A stretch of 64,000 nucleotides of DNA. It comes from Sciurus carolinensis. Lineage: Eukaryota; Chordata; Mammalia; Rodentia; Sciuridae. The first letter of the stretch is position 1; the number at the start of each line of letters is the position of its first letter. Below the pieces are notes generated by a model. The model was given only the letters and a program-made list of their open reading frames with translations. It made no database searches and was not told the DNA's origin. The DNA is taken from contig NC_062229.1 in the NCBI RefSeq assembly GCF_902686445.1, positions 310,001 to 374,000 of the forward strand. The letters are read 5' to 3'. The position numbers were made by a program, and so were the translations under genes. Of the stretch, positions 46,598-59,000 are shown piece after piece.

Positions 46598-49500
46598 TAA
46601 GTGCGGTCGGGATCCTGCCCTCCGCGCTCCTCCCTCGTCCCTTCCTTCCCTCCCTCCCTCTCCACTTCCTCTCTCCCTCCTCCTGTTCCTTCCTTCTCTC
46701 CGCCCTGCTTTTCTCTTAAAGACCCGCGCGGCTAACAGGCCAGCATCATATTCTCTCTGCCTAGGACAGTGTGGCTGGCAGCCTGCGGGAGGACTTTCCT
46801 TAAGTCAGGGTGGTGCTTGAGACAGGCGTGTGTCCCTGGGCCCTCTAGGATGGCTGCTAACACGCCCTGGTAGTCAGGCCTTGCTGGGAAGGGAGCCTGC
46901 GCCGCCCCTCTCGCTGTCCCCCTTTCCCGTGGCCCTTCAGCAGTCCAGAGAACATGGGCACCCCGTGGAACCAGCTTGTGTTTATTTGGACCCAGCGAGT
47001 TTGTGTGCTGGCGCCAGCAGGTTTTCTGCGCAGTGTGTGGCCGTCACCAGGGCCAGGCTAAATGTGATTTGTTTATCCTGTCGGAGGGGAACCCTGTGGT
47101 TGCCAAAAATAATTGTTTGCACCAGCTTATCGGTCATTGTGAGGGAAACAACCCTTGTTGCTTGCCCAGGATGTGCGACTGGAAGCACTCTGGGCTCTGA
47201 AGGCCCTCCCTGAACAGCGGTGGGCTTTCTGTCTTACTTTTTAAACAGATTTCACCAGGCACCCAGCTGCCCCAGGCCTCCCAGCCAGGCACTGTGTGGA
47301 GGAGAAACTCCTCCCCGGGTGGCCACTGGTTTCCCTAGCTGGGGGTGGCCTCCTTATCTCTGCCTGACACACTGCCCTTCCTCTCCATCCTGTTAACTTC
47401 AGAACTTCCCCCTCCAGCCCTGTTTCTAAGAAGGGGCCTTATCTGCCGGGCTGGGCTGCAGAGCTGGCGGGGACACCCTGCATGGTGGATGGTGACCTTG
47501 GGCAGCAGTCCTGGGGGAGGACTGCTGCCTACTGGGGATGGGTTGATCATGTCTTCACCTATCATGTCATGGGGGTCCCAACTGGAATTGCACTCACTTC
47601 AGCAGCCCTGTCAGGCTGAAGGTCTCACGTGTGACCCACTGGAAAGATGGGCCGTTTCCATGAGGCTTTTTTAAAGTCTTGGCGCTCAGCATGTGGACAC
47701 CAAGAGGTGGCAGCAGATGTCTTGGGGTTGGGTTAGGTCACTCATCTGCAAGGTGGGGGCTGGTCCTGTGGGGCCCTGGTGTCTCTGGGGTGAAGAGTGC
47801 AGAGGGACCAGGAGGGACACACCAGGTGCCTTTTCCAGGGACCAGGGATGCCCTTCTCCCAGGAGAGATCCAAGCTTAAATGCCTCCATTGTTCCATCAA
47901 ACTAGAAGCAAATGAATGTGGAGTTGGCCTATGGTCTGCCGGTCTACCATCTCTGGGCCATATGTGCTGACTTCACCTGTGTCTGGGTGTGTGACACTTA
48001 GGATTGGGGCCTCTGTACCTTGGAACTCCATGAAGCTGCCTGAAAACGCTCATCCTAGGGCCTTATACCTGTTGCCTGCAGGGTCCCAGGTCCAGGCCCT
48101 CTCCCCTTACTGGGAATTGTGCGTCTCTCTGGTCCAGGCCCTCTCCCCTTACTGGGAATTGTGCGGCTCTCTGGTCCCAAGGGAAGGAGTTGGTATCAAG
48201 CTTCCCGTGTGGGGAATGCAGTGGCACCTCAGAGCACGCCACATGCGTACCTTCCTGCTGTGCCGTTTCCACCTCTCCAGAGCCACCATACTCAGGAGTT
48301 GGTTGCCAGTGGGAGACAAGGGACTCTCAAAATTTCATCTAGCTAGATGTGCCCAGCCTACCCTGACTACTCAGGCGGGGCCCTTCTGGCTCCTAAATCC
48401 TGGTGGCCATGTGTTTGTGGTGCCCGGGAAGAAACCATCCGTACATTCCTGGGGTCTTCAGGTACATGCAAGGTCGGTGGCAGTAGTGTTCAGTGGGTCC
48501 TATGGCCCAAGCCTTCAGTGTTGGAAGGAATGTGTTGGGTGGACAAGGACCAGGAGGCCTGACCTGCAACAGACCAAGGGTTGATGTGTCCAGGTGTGCA
48601 GTTTGAGTTTTGAGCAGTCACAGGCAAGGTCAGTTAGAGGGCATGTCATTGCAGACTGTGGGCATGGGGAGAAGACCTGGACCATACTCGTCTGAGTTCC
48701 TAGTTTCTTGACTGGCCAGTGGAGGTCCAGAGAGCATGTGTGAGCAGCCAGAGCCACAGGGGAGAGCCTGAGGATGGCGGTGGAGGTGGCCGTGGGAAGA
48801 ACAGGAAAGGGAACTGAGGCCAGGGAGGCAGAATGTTTGGAACCTGGGCTGGATTCTTCACTGAGGTCCCCTGCACATGGCCCCTGACCCAGCTAGTCTC
48901 ACAGCTGTAGACCCCAGCCTGGTGATGGGCTCACTATCAGCCTGGATGTGGCGGCATCCTGGGGGGCCGTTGGAATGCAGTGAAAGCCCTGTCTGTCCTA
49001 TCACCCCCTACCCCCCGCACCTGGCCTCTCACTGGCCCTGGACTTCTGGCTTCAGGGGCTGAATTTGTGACGGGCAGAAACTGCTGTGGTTCCTGACTCA
49101 GCCCCATCAGTGCAGTGGGCCGCCAAGTAGGGCCTGCTGCATGCGGAGCTCTGGAGAGAAGGGCTGTCCTCTGGAAGCCAGTGCTGTGCCCCAGCCTGCC
49201 ACCCTGCCAGCTGGCTGCAGGGAAGAAGGCCCCTTTGTCTGCAGGAAGCTCAATCAACTCCACTCAGATTGTCTCTCTCGTGATGAAGTGTTCAGAACCT
49301 CACAGACATGCCTGGAAGTCCTGTCCCCCAGTTCACATTGAAAGCTTTTTCTTAGAGTACGATGTTGTGGATCTCTGCCAAGGTGGTGGGCGTGTAGACG
49401 GGTGGAACTGGCTGGGTATCCTTCCTTCCCTTTTCAGGAAGGCTGTCGTGGGACCTGTGCTTGGTCCACTCTCACTGTGAGAACTGCTATGTTCTTATTC

Positions 49501-49624
49501 CAATATACCAAAGTCCCAGAAAGCATCAGAAAGTTTTAAAAGATTACTGAAAACTGTGGCACCTTACTGTGTTCCTCAAGCCTCTTTGCTGACTCTTCTA
49601 ACCTATACAAGCATATTTTTACCT

Positions 49625-49710
49625 TTTTTTCTTTCCTTGGATACTGGGGATAGAGGCAGGGTGCTGTGCATGCTAGGTAAGCTCTCCCCAAATCATATCT
49701 CTAGCCACAG
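49625..49710 (-). mobile_element. ID SINE
   Basis: Antisense words TGGATACTGGGGATAGAGG and GTGCATGCTAGGTAAGCTC. Confidence 0.65.
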
Positions 49711-50085
49711 CAAGCTTTGATGAATGGTAAAATCCTCCTGAGGATCATTTTAATACTTTGCATTAAATACTTATTATTAATACTTGTTGTCAGAGTGGGT
49801 GGTGGATTCCCACAGGTGGGATACACAGCCGCTGGGCATGGTGTCTGAGGCAGAGCCCATGCAGTCCTCTCTCTCGGGGCAAGGGGCTCTTTGCAGGCAA
49901 AGACCAAGGTAATTCCTCCTTTTGTACACAAAATGCACTGTCTTTACTGACTGGTAATAAAGACCTCCAGTTTTGTGGGAGGCAATAACTTCTGAACCCC
50001 ACCATTGCAGCCAGGGACAAGGGAGGCCATGGACCCACAACACTTCACTTATGGGTGAACCTGTGACACAGAGGGTAATTTTGTA

Positions 50086-50317
50086 TGTTTCCCTCAAACA
50101 TTCATTTATTTTTTTGAGACTGGTTCTTGCTTTTTGCCCATGCTGATCCCAAAGGCCCAGGCTCAAGTGACCCCTCCCCACTCAGCCTCCCGAGTCGCTG
50201 GTGTTTCCCTCAAACATTCATTTATTTTTTTGAGACTGGTTCTTGCTTTTTGCCCATGTTGATCCCAAAGGCCCAGAATCAAGTGACCCCTCCTCACTCA
50301 GCCTCCCGAGTCGCTGG
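50086..50317 (+). repeat. 116-bp tandem duplication
   Basis: Copy 1 (50,086-50,201) and copy 2 (50,202-50,317) are identical except for about four substitutions, for example CATGCTGATCC against CATGTTGATCC. Each copy contains an antisense 7SL-derived monomer (TTTTTTTGAGACTGGTTC, then CTCAGCCTCCCGAGTCGCTG). One old SINE fragment with its left flank was therefore duplicated in place. Confidence 0.92.
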
Positions 50318-51453
50318 AACTACACTGTGCCTGACTCCCCTTCACTGTGTGGACATGTCAGCTGTGGTGCAGAGGCAGACTGTGCTGCTGGACGCCTGCC
50401 TCCCGCTGAACAAGACCCTTTGTCTGCAGGTCTTGGTTGTCTGTGTGGCGCCAGCTCCTTCTGGTCTTTGCTCCTGGTGTTCCAGTGAGGTCGAGTAGCC
50501 CAGGCTGGGTTCCACCAGTTACACCCTACGGCAGGCAAGAGGTCTGCAGGCCATACCACCAGGGGTGGGACTCTGAGTGAGAGGGAGCATGTGTCCTCCA
50601 GCCTGGCCAGTGTGGTTGGTCATACTGCAGTGTCGCTCTGACACCTCTCTGGGGTGAGGGAGAATCTGCTAGCGTGGAGTCCCGTTTCTGTGGGACACAC
50701 GTTGGGCTGGGCAGGGGTGTGGGGAGACATGTGGCACTATGCTCTGTTGTTCATGTTACCCAGAACTTTCTGTGAGTGATTGGCAGTAATGCCTTACCCC
50801 ATAGCACCTGTTGCCACTACTGGAACCTGGCGTCTCCCAAGGGACAACTGGAAATGCATGTGGCGGGATTTGCGTGCCTGACCTTCACCGGCAGGGTGCT
50901 GCCCTGGGGTTGGCTGGCAGATACTTGGGTCTAGATGGTAAATAGCTAGGATTTTAGCAAGTTGGGAATCAGAACCTTGGGCTTCATGGGCTTTCATTCC
51001 CACTGCAACCAGAACATTTGAGTGGTCTTTATGAGGCTCTGGCATCTGCTGAAGCTGTCCCTGTGCCTTGTACTGGGAAAAGTTCCAGTGCAAGACCCAG
51101 GTCAGCTGGCATCAGAGGCGTGTGCCCCCCTGGGCTCCTGTTTGATCCCCTCCCTACCAAGGGTGCCTCTGAAGTGAGGTGGGAGCATGGGGCTGGGCTG
51201 GTCTTTACAGCCAGGGGAGGAAATGGCTCATTGTCTGAGGGTCTGCGCTGTGCCCTCAGCCATGCTGGATGTGCAGGGGGACTTTTGGCACCTTTCCAGG
51301 CTGTGGCAGGTATGGAATGCTGAGTCCTTGCCCTGCAGCCTGGAGGGCTATGTCTAGAAATCCCAGCTTCAACTACTGAGAATCCCAAATCCTCCATATC
51401 CCTTGAATTGGACTTTCATTTTTTAAATAACTTTTAATTAATTAATTTATTTA

Positions 51454-52038
51454 TTTTTGCGGTGCTAGAGATTGAACCCAGTGCCTTGTGCTTGTGAGGC
51501 AAGCACTCTACCAACTGAGCTACATCCCCAGCTCCCTAAACAACTTAAAAAAATTTTTTTTTAATTGTAGATGGACACAGTACCTTTATTTATTTATTTT
51601 TATGTGGTGTTGAGGATTGAACCCAGTGCCTCACATGTGTCATTGAGTCCCAGCCCCAACAACTTCTTTTTTTGTACTTTTGTTTTATTTATTATTTTTA
51701 TGTGGTGCTAAGGAACAATCCCACTGCCTCATGCAGGCTAGGCAAGCACTCTAGCACTGAACTACAACCCCAGCCTCTTTGATATAATTCGCATATCAAA
51801 AAGTCTGCCTTTATTCATTTATTTTTTGCAGTTGTGGGTACGGAATCCAGGCGTGCTCTACCACTGAGCTGCACCTACAGCCTTTTTCCTTTTTTTTTTT
51901 TTTTTTTTTTTTTTGTGTGTGGTGCTAGTGGATGACACAATATCTTTTATTTATTTATTTTTATGAGCTGCTGAGGATCAAACCCAGTTCCTCACACATG
52001 CTAGGCGAGCATTCTACCACTGAACCACAACCCCAGCC
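51454..52038 (-). mobile_element. Cluster of five antisense ID SINEs
   Basis: Five copies lie at about 51,454-51,535, 51,549-51,655, 51,667-51,775, 51,808-51,882 and 51,886-52,038. Each carries an antisense ID core such as GGCAAGCACTCTACCAACTG ending CCCAGC. Several have the TTTATTTATTTATTTTTATG segment that is the reverse complement of a shared tail. They differ enough to be separate insertions rather than one amplified unit. Confidence 0.85.
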
Positions 52039-52045
52039 CCACCCC

Positions 52046-52152
52046 CAGCCCTTTTTATTTTTCAATTTTGAGACAGGGTCTTACTAAGTTGCTCAGGCTA
52101 GACTCAGTTTCCCGAGTCTCTGGGATGCCAGGCAAGGCCACTGTACCCGGCT
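52046..52152 (-). mobile_element. B1 half of a SINE
   Basis: AGCCCTTTTTATTTTTC, then GAGACAGGGTCTTACTAAGT, ends GGCCACTGTACCCGGC. Its ID half was probably replaced by the neighbouring ID. Confidence 0.75.
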
Positions 52153-52735
52153 CAGTGGCACTTAGTACACGAATGGAGTGCACAGCCACCACCACTGTCT
52201 AGCACCAGGACAGTCCATTACCTCCACCCCTCAGAAAGAGCCCTGTCCCCTTGCCACCATGGGTAGTCTGAGGCAGGAGGATCACAAGTTCAAGACCAGC
52301 CTGGGTGGGCAACTTAGTGAGATCCTGTCTTAAAATCAGTAATTAAAAGGACTGGGGATTTGACTCAGTGGTAAAATGCCTCTAGGTTCGGTCCCCTGCA
52401 CCAAAAAACCCTGTCCCCACAAGCGCCATTTCCCAGCACCCACAGTCCCACATCCATCTCTGGACTCTCCCACCCTGAGTATCAGCTGTCACTGGTTCAT
52501 ATGCAGTGTGTCCTTCTGTGTCTGGTTCCCACTGAGCATGAGGATCTCAGGTCTCTCCGTGCTGCAGCTGTCACCTTGCTCCCACCCTGGCCAAGGACAC
52601 TCCAGGTGTGTGTGGACTACGTTGTGTCCATTCATCCCTTGATGGACACCCTGACTTCTCTGCCCTTTGGTGATTGTGAATTGTCTGTTGTGAACCTGTG
52701 TCTGGGTGTTGATGTGGAATTGTACTCTTAGTCAG
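52152..52735 (-). mobile_element. Ancient L1 (L1M-type) fragment with a SINE inserted
   Basis: The reverse complement of an old L1 3' region is legible in order: CAGTGGCACTTAGTACACG, CTCACTGGTTCAT-like words, GTGTCCTTCTGTGTCTGG, ATTCATCCCTTGATGGACAC. The SINE at 52,260-52,408 interrupts it. Confidence 0.6.
52260..52408 (+). mobile_element. B1-ID SINE
   Basis: AGTCTGAGGCAGGAGGATCA, then GACTGGGGATTTGACTCAGT. It is one of only three plus-strand SINEs recognised in this intron. Confidence 0.85.
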
Positions 52736-52771
52736 CTTCCTCTTGTGGCCCCCTCAAATACCTCGAGAGTC

Positions 52772-52845
52772 TTTATTTATTGATTTGTTTGTTGGTGCTG
52801 GGGTGAGCCCAGGGCCTCAAGCATGCTGAACTGCACCCCTCAGAG
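52772..52845 (-). mobile_element. Truncated ID SINE
   Basis: TTTATTTATTGATTTGTTTG then GTGCTGGGGTGAGCCCAGGG. Confidence 0.6.
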
Positions 52846-53467
52846 GTATGTTTTTCTTTTGAAGCATCAGCTTCAACTGAGCTGAAGACTGTAAGGGTTT
52901 TGCTCAGTGTCCTCAACTTCACAACCACCCCTGTTGTACCCGTGGGAGACTCCTCTTGCTTCTGGACCTGAGGTGAGGGTGTCAGGAACTGCAGGTGTCC
53001 TCCCTTGCTTGCAAGCTGGGTGTGGCCATGGGCCTGACCCAGTTTCCTCCCTGTGTGTTTTGTTTCCAGACCAACTCTGGAGGCAGAGTTCCGGTTCCTC
53101 TGTCAGTTTGGATGGCTTTTTTGACCCTCCTTCCTAGTTCCTTTTCTGGTTAGTCTGCAAGTCAACTGGACCATCCACTTTGTTTGGGCAACATGGGCAG
53201 GCTTAACTAACGGGGTGTGTCCCTGATGGTGGACAGAAGGTGCCGCTTCCTCTGCTCAGGAGCACTTCCTGCCTCCCTGTCAGCGTGGAGAACAGCAGAT
53301 GAGGCACAGCCCATGGCCCTGCCAGAGGTGGCTGCAGATGTGGACTCCTGCTGCTGCTGAGCTTCTGCTCTGCAGTTGGGGTGCTCCTGAGCTGGCTGCC
53401 TGCCTCCCATGTAGTTGCCCTGTCGTCAGTTTTGCACGTGTCTTCTCACTTCTTTTGGAGTTGGAAT

Positions 53468-53619
53468 GGTATATATTTTTTTTTTTTTAAATATATAGAT
53501 GTATATATATATATATATTGGACCTTTATTTTATTTATTTATGTGCTGTGCTGAGGATCAAACCCAGTGCCTCACACACGCCAGGCAAGTGCTCTACCAC
53601 TGAACCACAACCCCAGCCC
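53468..53619 (-). mobile_element. ID SINE with AT-rich microsatellite tail
   Basis: A TATATA run (about 53,490-53,518) joins TTTATTTTATTTATTTATG and the antisense ID core GGCAAGTGCTCTACCACTGA. The microsatellite probably grew from the SINE tail. Confidence 0.85.
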
Positions 53620-53791
53620 CTCTATTTTTTTGTTGGTATAAATAATGTGGTTTATATATGGACTCAGTATGTTTTGGTCCCACTTAATTAAACAAATGAC
53701 TGTTCTGCTCACAGTGATGGTCTGCTCACAGAATGTGGGACCTTGTTTGTGTATGTCTCTATTTGTGTACACTAGACCTATAGGAAGGGTG

Positions 53792-53973
53792 TTTATATTT
53801 TTAGGTTACTAGGGATTGAACCCAGGGATGCTTCACTGAGCTGCACCTCCAGTCCTTTTTATTTAGTTTGAGACAGGATCTCAATAAGTTGCCTCAGCCA
53901 ACCTTGAACTTGTGAACCTCCTGCCTCCACCTCTCAGGTTGCTGGGATGGCAGGTGTGGCCACCACACCCGGC
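53792..53973 (-). mobile_element. B1-ID SINE
   Basis: TACTAGGGATTGAACCCAGG, then GAGACAGGATCTCAATAAGT, ending CCACCACACCCGGC. Confidence 0.85.
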
Positions 53974-54097
53974 TGAGTTCAGTCCTTTTGGCCCTTACTG
54001 ATAATTGTACAATTTACTTTCTTTGTATTTTTCTCAAGGCAAATATAACACATGCTTTTTAGGAGTTTTTCTATCGAGTAATTTCTTATTGTAATTG

Positions 54098-54372
54098 TTT
54101 TGGGGATACCGGGGATTGAACCCAGGGGCACTTAATCTCTGAGCACATCCCCAGCCCTATTTTGTAGAGACAGGGTCTCACTGAGTTGCTTAGTGCCTCA
54201 CTATTGCTGAGGCTAGGTTTTTATTTATTTATTTATTTATTTTTAAGGGTGCTGGGATTGAACGCAGGGTCTTGTGCATGCTAGGCAAGCCACCCTCTGA
54301 GGCTGACTTTGAACTTTTGATCCTCTTGTCTCAGCCTCCTGAGCCACTGGGATTACCACTGTGCTTGGCTCT
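54098..54372 (-). mobile_element. B1-ID SINE with a second ID nested in it
   Basis: The outer copy starts ACCGGGGATTGAACCCAGG and ends GATTACCACTGTGCTTGGC. In its B1 half a TTTATTTATTTATTTATT tract and the antisense ID core GGGATTGAACGCAGGGTC (about 54,223-54,300) interrupt the words GCTGAGGCTAGG and GAGGCTGACTTTG. Confidence 0.85.
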
Positions 54373-54402
54373 ACCAAGTAATTTCTTAATTCAAAACTAT
54401 CT

Positions 54403-54512
54403 TAAGCCAGGTGAGCTGATGTACACCTGTCATCCCAGTAATTCAGGAGGATGATAAGTTCAAAGCCCACCCGGGAAACTTAGTGAGGTCTTGTTTCAAA
54501 ACCCAAAGCGCT
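54403..54512 (+). mobile_element. B1-type SINE
   Basis: AAGCCAGGTGAGCTGATG, CACCTGTCATCCCAGTAAT and GTGAGGTCTTGTTTCAAAAC. Sense orientation. Confidence 0.75.
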
Positions 54513-54798
54513 GGCGGTGTGCTTTCCTGGCTCTCCACCCCAGAACTGCACAAGAAAGCACACAAAACTGTCTTGGGAAAGTTCTCTGTGCCACTTTTTC
54601 TCAGTTGAGTTTTTTTGTTTTTCTAGTCCGTTTTTGAAATTGAATTACTCCATCACCCTGTTAGGAAGTTGCTGTAGGAAGACAGATGTGTGGTCAGTCA
54701 ACAGCAGCTCCTTTCAGTAGGATGTCAGTGGAGGGCTGCAGGAAATCAGAACAGCATCAGGGTTCCTGGCCCCTCCCTGCTTCGACATCTTCAGCTGC

Positions 54799-54893
54799 AT
54801 TTTTTTTTTTGGGGGGGGTGCTGGGGATAGAACCCAGGGCCTTGTGCTTACAAGGCAAGCACGCTACCAGCTGAGCTGTATCCCCAGCCCCCC
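54799..54893 (-). mobile_element. ID SINE
   Basis: T/G-run, GGTGCTGGGGATAGAACCC, then GTGCTTACAAGGCAAGCACG. Close to consensus, so relatively young. Confidence 0.9.
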
Positions 54894-55001
54894 TGCATGA
54901 TTCTTAAGGTCTGTCCCAGTAGTCGAAAATCTGCTGCCTTCTAACTTCAGGACTGGATAGGTCACAGAGCCAGTCTGCTGCCTTCCTGCTGTGAAACGAT
55001 C

Positions 55002-55002
<1 letters not shown>

Positions 55003-55034
<32 letters not shown>

Positions 55035-55218
55035 CCTTCTTCTCTTTTTTGGTATTGAGGATTGAACCCAAAGGGACTTCACCACTGAACCACATCCCCA
55101 GCCCTTTTTATTTTTTATTTGAGACAAGGTCTCAGTAAGTAGTTGAGGATGCCCTTGAACTTGTGATCCTCCTGCCTTAGCCTCCTGAGTCGCTGGGATG
55201 ACAGGTGTGTGCCCAGCA
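55003..55218 (-). mobile_element. B1-ID SINE with long T-tract
   Basis: A T-tract of about 32 bases precedes GGTATTGAGGATTGAACCC and a full antisense B1 unit. Confidence 0.9.
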
Positions 55219-55250
55219 ATTGCCACGTTTTTATGGTTTAAAAAAAAATG

Positions 55251-55332
55251 GTTTTTTTTCAGTGTTGGGATTGGACCCGGGCTTTGAACATAATAGGTAA
55301 GTGCTCTGCCACTGAGCTACCCACAGGTCCTG
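55251..55332 (-). mobile_element. ID SINE
   Basis: GTGTTGGGATTGGACCCGGG then GGTAAGTGCTCTGCCACTGA. Confidence 0.8.
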
Positions 55333-57814
55333 CAACTGTCATGATTTTTTAAAAGTGTTCCTGTGCCGCCTTATGCTGCTGGGAAAGATGTGGTAGTTGG
55401 ATTTCATGGCTGGGTGGCCAGAGGAATTCTGTAGGTCTGTTAGCCCCTGACGACCAAGGTGTCTGGAGTCCCTCCTCTACTTTCGGTTTCAGAGCTCTTT
55501 GTGGGACACAGGCCACCAGAGGCCAAGTGGAGTGAGCTCTGCTGGAACTCTCTAGGGTGGCCATCTCTAGGACACCAGGCGCAGTGTCTGAAGTGGCTTC
55601 CAAGCAGGAACACCTGAACTGCCTGGGCTTTGGGACTGGATGGATGTTTGTCACATTTGTGACGACCTTGAGAGCTGCAGCCAGTTTGTGTGGGGCGCCT
55701 ATTCCAGCCCCGCTAGTCCCTGCCGACTGTCTGTGTCGGACTCCCAGGCCTGCTAGAGTGCTGCTGTGCCTGGGTCTGGCAGAGGCACGCTGGTCAGTGG
55801 GCTCAGTGGCCGAGCTCACACTTGGCGTGGATGGAGTTGTCTCCAGGAGATGCCACTCCCCCACCTGAGCCCTGGTTAGATGTGGCCCCTTGTTGACCCA
55901 CTAGGACCTCAGTGAGACTTGGTTTGGGGAGTGAATGGCAGGTACTGGAGAGGTCTGAGAGGAGGCAGCTCTGTACTGCCTCTGGATGCCTGTGGCTTGT
56001 GACTGCGGTAGGTGACATGGACTCCCTGCTCTAGACCCTAAGAAAGGGCTGTGGCTCACTGCCCTTTAAGGCCCTGGGGGAGGTGGGAAGGCCTGGGTCT
56101 GCTTGCCCCTCCCTGGGAGGGAGAAGTACAGCCACTGCCTGCAGGGGTGTCCCTGTCAGCTGCAGGAAGCCAGGGCCACTGCAGGAGTCCAGGTAGACAA
56201 GGGACAGCAGAGTGCAAAGGGGAGACTGGGTAGATCGAGGTGCCCTATGGCTGAGGGGTAACAACTGCTGCTCAGATGGGCGTGTCCATTGGATGGGGCA
56301 GAGACCATGGAACCAAAGGAGCGTGTGAATGAGTGAGCCGTGGCTGGGTCTGGGGGCCAGCACTGCATGCCAGGCCAGGAAGACCCTGGGGAGGACAGCA
56401 CCAGGCCTCACCTGCTGTGGTGCTGCCCCAGGAGTCACTGGGTGATGTCAGGACTGGGGCGCACCTGGCATGGAGTGGAAGGAGATCACGGTCACTGCTC
56501 AGCACCTGTGGTTCCCAGGACACCCCACCCCAGAGGGCAAACAGACCCAGTGTCTGTGGTGCTGAAGGGGACCCTGTGTCAGTTATTCGGAAAAAAGTGT
56601 CAAATCCATTCCCTGTTTACAGTAGATGCCAGAATATACTCCTGATGGGGCAGACAGCGTACACCGGGGGCTCCGGCTTCTGGGCCTGACCTCTCTCCCT
56701 GCCATCTCAGCGTGTGGGTTTCAATGTGGACAGCACCCTAGAGCCTCAGCAGGGCAGGTGATTGTGGATACTGACACTGTGAGAATAGGGCAGAATGCTC
56801 AACCGGTGGTGTGCAGGATTTGGGTGACCACTTTTCTTCTCTGGCAGGTGGTTGGTCAGCCCCTGAGCTGTTGGAGAGACTCTAGTAGGGCCTGTGTTGA
56901 CCTGGGAGTCGGTGACCTCTGACCCTCTGGGTCTCTGAGGAGCAGGCACATCTGGAGCTGCTCTCTGTGTGCCTTCCTTGGAGGCGCTGGCTGGGGCACG
57001 GCCTGCACCTGAAGGATCTCAGAGCTGGGTGGTGGCATATGTTCAGGGGTGGAGGTGACCTGTGCCATGGAGGACCCTGCTCCTTTGCACGGCAAGCTTT
57101 GTCGTGAGCAGGTGCCCTGCCACAGCTGCTGCATCATACGTAAGGGCTGGCGCATGACGGGGTGGCCCTGCAGAGCCCTGGGCAGGCGGCCGCCATGTGC
57201 AGACATAGCTGCGTGAGGACTGGCCTCTGCCTCAGCTTCTCTCCTCTCCTGCAGTCAGGATCTGTGGTACCCTGGGGTTGTGTGGGCCAGTCCCTACCGC
57301 AGCCAGTGGGCAGGCAAGCCGGAGCACCCAGACCCTGAGGATCCTTGTCCTTCGGACCTCACCCAGGTTGTGGGAGCTTGAGAGGAAGAGGTGGGACCAG
57401 TGGTGGGTATGAGCAGGAGGCAGGGACAGAGATGCCCTGGTCACCCTCGCTGTCCCTGGGCTTCTGCCTCCTCAGTACATTGCAGATGAGTGAGTGGTAG
57501 CTCTGCACAGGAGCCCCTGAGCCTGGAGGCTGTGGCCTAGACTCTGTGCCTCCTGTCTGCCTCTGCTTGGGGTGGCTCAGAGTTCCTGTCAGAAGAGGCA
57601 CACCCTGCCTGTGGCTGCATCTCCTCTGAGGTGGAGGCACATCCTGACTCTTGGGTTTGTGACCCCAGTTGGCAAGTGAGGTCAGGACCCCAGAATGGAC
57701 AGGCTGAACCGGAGGCCTCTTGAGGTGGGGGCAGCCCTTGCTGTGTCCAGCCTGGTCCCTAGTGTCCCCCGAAGGTCTGGATACCTGCCTTAAGAACACA
57801 GGTCCAGGCCAGCT

Positions 57815-57824
57815 CTATAAATAA
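57815..57824 (+). promoter_or_regulatory. MEF2/TATA-like motif in STK11 intron 1
   Basis: CTATAAATAA fits the MEF2 consensus exactly and also a TATA box. It lies in unique GC-rich sequence 2.0 kb upstream of exon 2, with an E-box CACCTG at 57,891. A role in an internal promoter is only a hypothesis. Confidence 0.3.
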
Positions 57825-58145
57825 CCTCCCTGGGCCCTGCCCTCCCTGAGCAAGCCGCAAGTGCAACCCTGGGAGCTGTGGCTACACCCCCACCTGCCTG
57901 CCTTCCTCCCTCCTCCTCCCATCCCCTTCCCAAACTGGCTGCCACTCTTCACACCCAGCCCTGCTCCAGAGTCCCCTACCTACCCTGTCCTGGTAGGAGA
58001 CTGACCTCCCAGACGGCAGGGAGAGGGTGAGCCGCACAGAGCTGCGGGGTGGCTGTGCTGGAGTGGGGCAGGGTGCCTGTAGCAGGGACAGAGAAGGCTT
58101 CCCTGGAAGGAGCAGAGCCAGGCAAACTCAGGGACACCCCTCTCT

Positions 58146-58440
58146 TTTTCTTTTTCTTTAAATATTTTTTTAGTTGTCAGTGGACTTTTATTTACTTATT
58201 TATTTTCATGTGGTACTGAGCATTGAATCCAGTGCCCTCCCCATGCCAGGCAAGTGTTCCACCACTGAGCCACAGCCCAGTACCCCTATCTTTTCTTTTC
58301 TTTTTTTTTTTTTTTTATATTTTATTAGTTGTTGATGAACCTTTATTCATTTATTTATTTGTATGTGGTGCTGAGAATTGAACCCAGTGCTTCACACATG
58401 CTAGGCAAGTGCTCTACCACTGATCCCCAGCCCCAGCCCC
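58146..58440 (-). mobile_element. Two antisense ID SINEs in tandem
   Basis: Copies at about 58,146-58,281 and 58,290-58,440 both have TTTATTTA-type tracts, TGTGGT and GAATTGAACCCAGTGC-like cores and CAGGCAAGTGTTCC or TAGGCAAGTGCTC. The second has a long T-tract. Confidence 0.85.
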
Positions 58441-58536
58441 CCATCTTTTCTATGTGTCATGCTTGGGCTTCCAGGACAGGGTCTTATTAAGTTGCTGGGG
58501 TTGGCCTCTAACTAATGATTCTCCTGCCTCAGCCTA
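58441..58536 (-). mobile_element. B1 fragment
   Basis: CAGGACAGGGTCTTATTAAG then GATTCTCCTGCCTCAGCCT, followed by opposed A and T runs. Confidence 0.65.
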
Positions 58537-58574
58537 AAAAAAAAAAAAAAAAAAAAACAGGGTTTTTTTTTTTT

Positions 58575-59000
58575 TTTTTAGACTTATCGGGATGAATCCT
58601 ATATACTACATAACCCACCCGTATACAGTGTACAGTTCAGTGGCTTTCAGTTTTATGAGCATTGCCACAATCCAGTTTGAGAACACTTACCTGGAACAAA
58701 GGACATCCTCATTCCCATGAGCAGTCCCCCCGTCCCTCCCATCTGTCCACGTCCTGTCTCTGGGCTCTCCTGTCCTGGAGTCACACACACTGTGACCTGT
58801 GCGTCTGACTCTCACTGAGCACAAGGTCCTCAGGTCTATCCAGGCTGCAGCTGTGTCACCTCACTCTAGCTCGTGGCCAAGGGACGTCCGGGTGTGGATG
58901 TGCCAACTGTGTGTCCCTCCACCCTCCCACGGGTGCCTGTGTTGCCCAGCTTATGTGTGCTATGAGTGTTCCTCCATAGGTATCTAAGAGGTCATTCATT
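58575..59000 (-). mobile_element. Ancient L1 (L1M-type) fragment
   Basis: The reverse complement of the same old L1 region as at 52.2-52.7 kb: CAGTGTACAGTTCAGTGGC, GTCCTGTCTCTGGGCTCTCC, CACTGAGCACAAGGTCCTCA. Confidence 0.6.
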
